Source: an uncultured Lachnospiraceae bacterium (GTDB taxonomy: Bacteria > Bacillota > Clostridia > Lachnospirales > Lachnospiraceae). From it: 64,000 nucleotides of DNA. Each line of letters opens with the position of its first letter. Position 1 is the first letter of the stretch. Positions 60,585 through 64,000 of this stretch are shown in pieces. The stretch lies in assembly GCA_947629585.1 (NCBI GenBank), contig CANREH010000001.1, positions 1 through 64,000 on the forward strand, given 5' to 3'. A program made the position numbers and the translations under genes. The notes under the pieces are model-generated. The model saw only the letters and a program-made list of their open reading frames with translations, was not told the DNA's origin and did not search any database.

Positions 60585-61559
60585 TTATCTGGACAGCTTC
60601 TTGCTGCAGTCATACATATACTGGTCAATATCCTTTGACATATTCAGCGCTTCCTGGATATCAAAATCGGTGAACTGTCCATTCTTATAACCGACTACCC
60701 GGTTGGTCTTCCCTTCGCATAGAAGATCGACTGCCTTTGCGCCCATGATGGAAGCATACACCCGGTCCTTGCAGGTCGGGCTTCCGCCTCTCTGGATATG
60801 GCCGATGATCGTAGCCCTTGTCTCAATCCCGGTGGCTTCCTCAATCCTCTTTGCAAGCCCCTGGGAATCGCCGATCCCTTCCGCATTGACAATAATATGG
60901 TGTGTCTTTCCCAGCTCTCTCTTTGCCTTAATAATTTTCAGTATCGTATCTTCATTATGATCATAACGCTCGGTAATCAGGATATCCTCCGCGCCGGAAG
61001 CAATTCCACAGTATAATGCGATATATCCTGCATTGCGCCCCATAACCTCTACAATACTGCAGCGTTCATGGGAAGCGGATGTATCACGCAGCTTATCAAT
61101 AGCCTCCATAGCCGTATTGATTGCTGTGTCAAAGCCGATTGTATATTCTGTACAGGCGATATCAAGGTCAATCGTTCCCGGGAGCGCAACCGTATTGATC
61201 CCTAAGTTGGCAAGCTTCCTTGCACCCTGGAAAGAACCGTCTCCTCCGATAACAACAAGGCCGTCAATTCCATGCTTCCTGCAGATCTCTGCGCCTTTCT
61301 TCTGCCCCGCCACGGTACGGAATTCCGCGCAGCGCGCCGTATAGAGGATGGTGCCTCCGCGCGAGATAATATCCGATACGCTCATGGCATCCAAATCAAT
61401 GATTTCCTCCGCCAAAAGCCCGCTGTATCCTCTTAAAATTCCTTTTACCTTACGTCCGTTTGCAATCGCGGTACGGACCACCGCACGAATCGTCGCATTC
61501 ATTCCCGGGGAATCGCCGCCGCTTGTCAATACTCCAATGGTGCTTACATTATTTGCCAT
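60585..61559 (-). CDS. pfkA: ATP-dependent 6-phosphofructokinase
   Basis: 324 residues from ATG 61559 with GGAGG 8-9 nt upstream. GGDSPGMNA, IGGDGSFQGA (Gly after GGD marks ATP use), and GRNAGYIA are intact. The catalytic loop, usually PGTIDND, reads PGTIDLD: both Asp residues stay but Asn is replaced by Leu. It phosphorylates fructose 6-phosphate in glycolysis. Confidence 0.94.
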   Translation of the reverse strand: MANNVSTIGVLTSGGDSPGMNATIRAVVRTAIANGRKVKGILRGYSGLLAEEIIDLDAMSVSDIISRGGTILYTARCAEFRTVAGQKKGAEICRKHGIDGLVVIGGDGSFQGARKLANLGINTVALPGTIDLDIACTEYTIGFDTAINTAMEAIDKLRDTSASHERCSIVEVMGRNAGYIALYCGIASGAEDILITERYDHNEDTILKIIKAKRELGKTHHIIVNAEGIGDSQGLAKRIEEATGIETRATIIGHIQRGGSPTCKDRVYASIMGAKAVDLLCEGKTNRVVGYKNGQFTDFDIQEALNMSKDIDQYMYDCSKKLSR

Positions 61560-61641
61560 GATACATTCCTCCATCTTTTATTAATTACAGGCAGTTATTT
61601 TCTCTTTTGCCTGATAAAAATTTCCATCTTCAGCCGTTCTT

Positions 61642-61670
61642 AATTTACCACAAATTCCCTTGTTTTTCAA
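61642..61670 (-). promoter_or_regulatory. promoter of pfkA-thrC
   Basis: Minus strand: -35 TTGAAA (61670-61665), 17-nt spacer, -10 TAAATT (61647-61642), 83 nt before the pfkA start. Confidence 0.5.
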
Positions 61671-61708
61671 TACTTTTTCCCTGGACTGCGATATTTTACA
61701 AATTTTCC

Positions 61709-61737
61709 TTGAAAATTTTCTCCATATGTGCTACACT
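61709..61737 (+). promoter_or_regulatory. antisense promoter of module B
   Basis: -35 TTGAAA (61709-61714), 17-nt spacer, -10 TACACT (61732-61737), facing the 3' end of the holin-like toxin gene; no gene on the plus strand follows. Confidence 0.7.
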
Positions 61738-61743
61738 GAGCAT

Positions 61744-61835
61744 ACAAAAAAGGAACAACCGCCCACAAGGTGGGTTGATCAATAGTGGATAGAAAAACTA
61801 CCCCACCACTCACCAAAGTTTAGGGGTGGTTTTTC
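61744..61835 (+). ncRNA. putative antisense antitoxin RNA B
   Basis: Predicted to start near 61744 and end at a 13-bp terminator hairpin, arms 61792-61804 and 61823-61835 (GAAAAAC...GTTTTTC). It is fully complementary to the 3' untranslated part of the toxin mRNA, ending 10 nt short of the toxin stop, as in TxpA/RatA and BsrG/SR4 pairs. Confidence 0.65.
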
Positions 61836-61844
61836 TATGTAAGC

Positions 61845-61934
61845 TTACTTACAAAACGTAAAAACGAATGTAAGCAATGCCAAAAGAAATATGCCGAATG
61901 TCAGCATATCTTTAAAATCAAATTGATTTCTCAT
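61845..61934 (-). CDS. 29-residue holin-like type I toxin
   Basis: ATG at 61934, TAA at 61845. A short charged N terminus (MRNQFDFKDM) leads into a single hydrophobic helix (LTFGIFLLALLTFVFTF) and ends Cys-Lys, the pattern of small holin-like toxins. GGAGGTGAT lies just upstream. The mRNA 5' end (GGGACAACCG, 61995-61986) pairs with its 3' end (CGGTTGTTCC, 61761-61752), which is followed by six T residues, and a second 12-nt pairing (61977-61966 with 61780-61769, one mismatch) adds to the closed form. An antisense RNA covers its tail. Confidence 0.7.
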   Translation of the reverse strand: MRNQFDFKDMLTFGIFLLALLTFVFTFCK

Positions 61935-62004
61935 AGGCATCACCTCCATCCCTTAAAGAATGAAAGATCAGCCCACCCCGCAGCACGGTTGTCCCTTATA
62001 TAAA

Positions 62005-62033
62005 ATATTATCATGCTTTCATGGCTTTTTCAA
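62005..62033 (-). promoter_or_regulatory. promoter of toxin B inside the dnaE 3' end
   Basis: Minus strand: -35 TTGAAA (62033-62028), 17-nt spacer, -10 TAATAT (62010-62005). The -35 and spacer lie within the last codons of dnaE, and the predicted start (~61998) is exactly where the 5' pairing arm begins. Confidence 0.5.
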
Positions 62034-64000
62034 TACTCTTTTCCCGGACTGCGATATTTTGCTTCCCGTAATGCTCCTGCAGAACCGCAAGCACATCCTC
62101 AATGCGGACATTGCAGTTTCCCGGCAGTATTTTCTGCTTTTTCTCCTGTTTACAGTAAATCACCACGCGGTCATTTCCCTCGGAATCTTTAAGGAGACGG
62201 AACAGTTCCTTCTCCCCGTTCCGGTAATCGCTGATGGACGGATACTGAATCCACAGTTCTCTCGGAATCTCGTCAAAAAGGATCATTTCCTGCAAAATCA
62301 TCTTGGCGGGCTTTTCTTCCTCCACCGTCACTTTTCCCTTAATAAAGACTTTATTTTCCTCTGCCAGTTTTTCCCGGTAACGCTCATAATCCCTCGGGAA
62401 CACCAGCACTTCTACAACGCCGGTCAAATCTTCCACCGACAAAAACGCCATCATGGTATTGGTCCTGGTAAGCTTATTCGTCTTTTCTATAATCATGCCG
62501 CCGATAATCTCAATCTCCCCGTCCTTTACCAAAGCGTTCCCGGTATCCTCCGATACGGCAAAGTCAAGGGCTTTTCTGGTAATATTTTTCTCTAACAGCG
62601 CCTGCTGTTCTTCCAGCGGATGCCCGCTGACATAAAATCCCATCACTTCTTTTTCAAAGGCAAGGAGCTGGTCTTTTGGGTATTCCCCTGCTTTTACCAG
62701 CTTTACCTGCGCCTTTTCCTTCTCCTCCGGGGCGGTAAAGTCAAACAGGGAGAGCTGCCCGGTCACTTCCTCTTTGCGCTGTTTCATGACAGCGTCTATC
62801 ATTGCCGAATAGGAGAGCATTTTTTCTTTCCTCGTTCCCGGCATGGAATCCATCGCCCCGGCTTTGATCAAGGCTTCCAGGATACGCTTATTGGCGTCCC
62901 CCGTTTTCATACGGCTGATAAAATCATACAGGGAAGGGAACGGCCCGCCTGCCGCCCTTTCTTCCAGAATTCCCTGCACGACAGGCTTCCCGACCCCTTT
63001 AATTGACGCCATGCCATAGCGGATGCCGATACAGCGCTGTTTCCCGGTCTCATCCCTGCGGTAAACAGGAAGGAACACTCCTTCCCCTTCATTGACGTCC
63101 GGCGGCAGCAGGGAAATCCCCATTTCCCGGCAACTATAAACATATTCAATCGTCTTTGCCGGATGATCGACAACAGAGGTTAAAAGCGCTGCCATAAATT
63201 CATACGGATAGTGGTATTTTAACCATGCCGTCTGGTAAGAAACCACGGCATAGGCGGCCGCATGGGATTTATTAAACGCATATTTCGCAAAATCGATCAT
63301 TTCATCAAAGATTTTATCCGCCACCTGCTCGGAAATTCCCCGTTTGATACAGCCCTCCACGTCCTCTTCCTCACTGCCGTAGACAAAATTCCTTCGCTCT
63401 TTTTCCATGACGGCGGCTTTTTTCTTGGACATGGCTCGCCGCACCAGATCGCTCCTGCCATAGCTGTAACCGGCAAGGTCGCGCACAATCTGCATGACCT
63501 GCTCCTGATAGACGATACAGCCGTAAGTCGGCGCCAGGATCGGCTCTAACTCCGGGCATTCGTAAACAATCCTCTCCGGATGCTTCTTCCCGTCCACATA
63601 ACGGGGGATAAAATCCATCGGTCCCGGACGGTACAGGGAAATCCCCGCAATAATGTCCTCCATTCCCTGCGGCTTTAAATCTTTCATGAAGGACTTCATC
63701 CCCGCACTTTCCAACTGGAACACGCCGTCCGTCTTCGCCGCCCCTATCATGCCAAAAACACCGCTGTCTTCATAGTTAAAGCTGTCCATCGTCAGCTTTT
63801 CCTCATGCGAACGATTCACCAGATCCATCGCCGACCGGATTACGGTCAGAGTACGAAGCCCCAAGAAATCCATTTTTAACAGCCCCAGTTCTTCCAGCGT
63901 CGTCATGGTGAACTGCGTCGTAATCGCATCGTCCCCGTTGGACTTTGACAGTGGGACATATTCCTCCACATTTTCCTTACTGATCACGACTCCGGCGGCG
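62011..64000 (-). CDS. dnaE: DNA polymerase III alpha subunit, C-terminal part (5' partial)
   Basis: About 663 visible residues, open to the window edge. It includes the rear of the polymerase palm/fingers (MDFLGLRTLTVI, FQLESAGMKSFMKDL, GISLYRPGPMDFIPRY, AYGCIVYQEQVMQI-type segment), helix-hairpin-helix (GIRYGMASIKGVG) and OB-fold (MAFLSVEDLTGVVEVLVFPRDY). The PHP domain and first catalytic Asp residues lie outside. Replicative or lagging-strand polymerase; Clostridia also carry polC. Stop overlaps the toxin B promoter. Confidence 0.95.
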   Translation of the reverse strand, partial: AAGVVISKENVEEYVPLSKSNGDDAITTQFTMTTLEELGLLKMDFLGLRTLTVIRSAMDLVNRSHEEKLTMDSFNYEDSGVFGMIGAAKTDGVFQLESAGMKSFMKDLKPQGMEDIIAGISLYRPGPMDFIPRYVDGKKHPERIVYECPELEPILAPTYGCIVYQEQVMQIVRDLAGYSYGRSDLVRRAMSKKKAAVMEKERRNFVYGSEEEDVEGCIKRGISEQVADKIFDEMIDFAKYAFNKSHAAAYAVVSYQTAWLKYHYPYEFMAALLTSVVDHPAKTIEYVYSCREMGISLLPPDVNEGEGVFLPVYRRDETGKQRCIGIRYGMASIKGVGKPVVQGILEERAAGGPFPSLYDFISRMKTGDANKRILEALIKAGAMDSMPGTRKEKMLSYSAMIDAVMKQRKEEVTGQLSLFDFTAPEEKEKAQVKLVKAGEYPKDQLLAFEKEVMGFYVSGHPLEEQQALLEKNITRKALDFAVSEDTGNALVKDGEIEIIGGMIIEKTNKLTRTNTMMAFLSVEDLTGVVEVLVFPRDYERYREKLAEENKVFIKGKVTVEEEKPAKMILQEMILFDEIPRELWIQYPSISDYRNGEKELFRLLKDSEGNDRVVIYCKQEKKQKILPGNCNVRIEDVLAVLQEHYGKQNIAVREKSIEKAMKA

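Overview
The window looks like the chromosome of a gut-type Lachnospiraceae (Clostridia, Bacillota). Supporting signs are a divergent Tad-type locus with a huge DUF5704-like secreted protein, several secreted Ig-like (BIG2/SbsA-type) surface proteins, a TagD/TagH/TagG-type cell-wall polymer set, cdaA-cdaR, consensus sigma-A promoters with 17-nt spacers, strong AGGAGG-type ribosome binding sites and Clostridia-type PfkA, ThrC and LeuA proteins. I cannot fix the genus. No rRNA, tRNA, CRISPR array, prophage or transposase gene was seen.

Layout. 1-7.5 kb: the end of a HAD-GNAT fusion, a glycogen-debranching-like GH13 protein that has lost its catalytic residues, two divergent ABC-F ATPases and a zinc-dependent phospholipase C-like protein. 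7.6-18.4 kb: a minus-strand operon of nine genes encoding a Gram-positive Tad-like pilus or secretion machine (TadZ-, TadA-, fused TadB/C-, pilin- and TadE/F-like proteins, a 49-residue membrane peptide and a 1051-residue exported protein). 18.4-25.3 kb: a small membrane protein, pyrE, nadE, 6S RNA, a PhoP/PhoR-like two-component system with a Pho-box-like repeat array, and a small Ig-like exported protein. 25.3-38.8 kb: AEC transporter, RmlD with a zinc-ribbon head, O-antigen-ligase-like protein, VanZ, two Ig-like surface proteins, a clpX paralogue in an operon with a membrane-anchored HtrA protease, a 173-bp MITE with an 8-bp target duplication, and a polyprenyl-phosphate sugar transferase.

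38.8-54.8 kb: parE and parC (topoisomerase IV) separated by a putative type I toxin-antitoxin module; lysA with an HTH-Panacea protein; a HAD-IIA phosphatase; tagD with a TagGH-type exporter, leuA and HPr in one direction; then cdaR, cdaA and two unknown membrane proteins. 54.8-64 kb: a 1232-residue S-layer-like protein, thrC, pfkA, a second putative type I toxin-antitoxin module with a holin-like peptide, and the 3' part of dnaE.

The strongest new candidates are the two small toxin/antisense-RNA modules, each tucked against the 3' end of a replication gene (parE, dnaE) with the sense promoter overlapping that gene's stop; the divergent Tad-like operon; the GH13 pseudoenzyme; and the MITE. 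Promoter, terminator and RNA-fold calls were made by eye from the sequence; family names come from remembered motifs and not from a database search.
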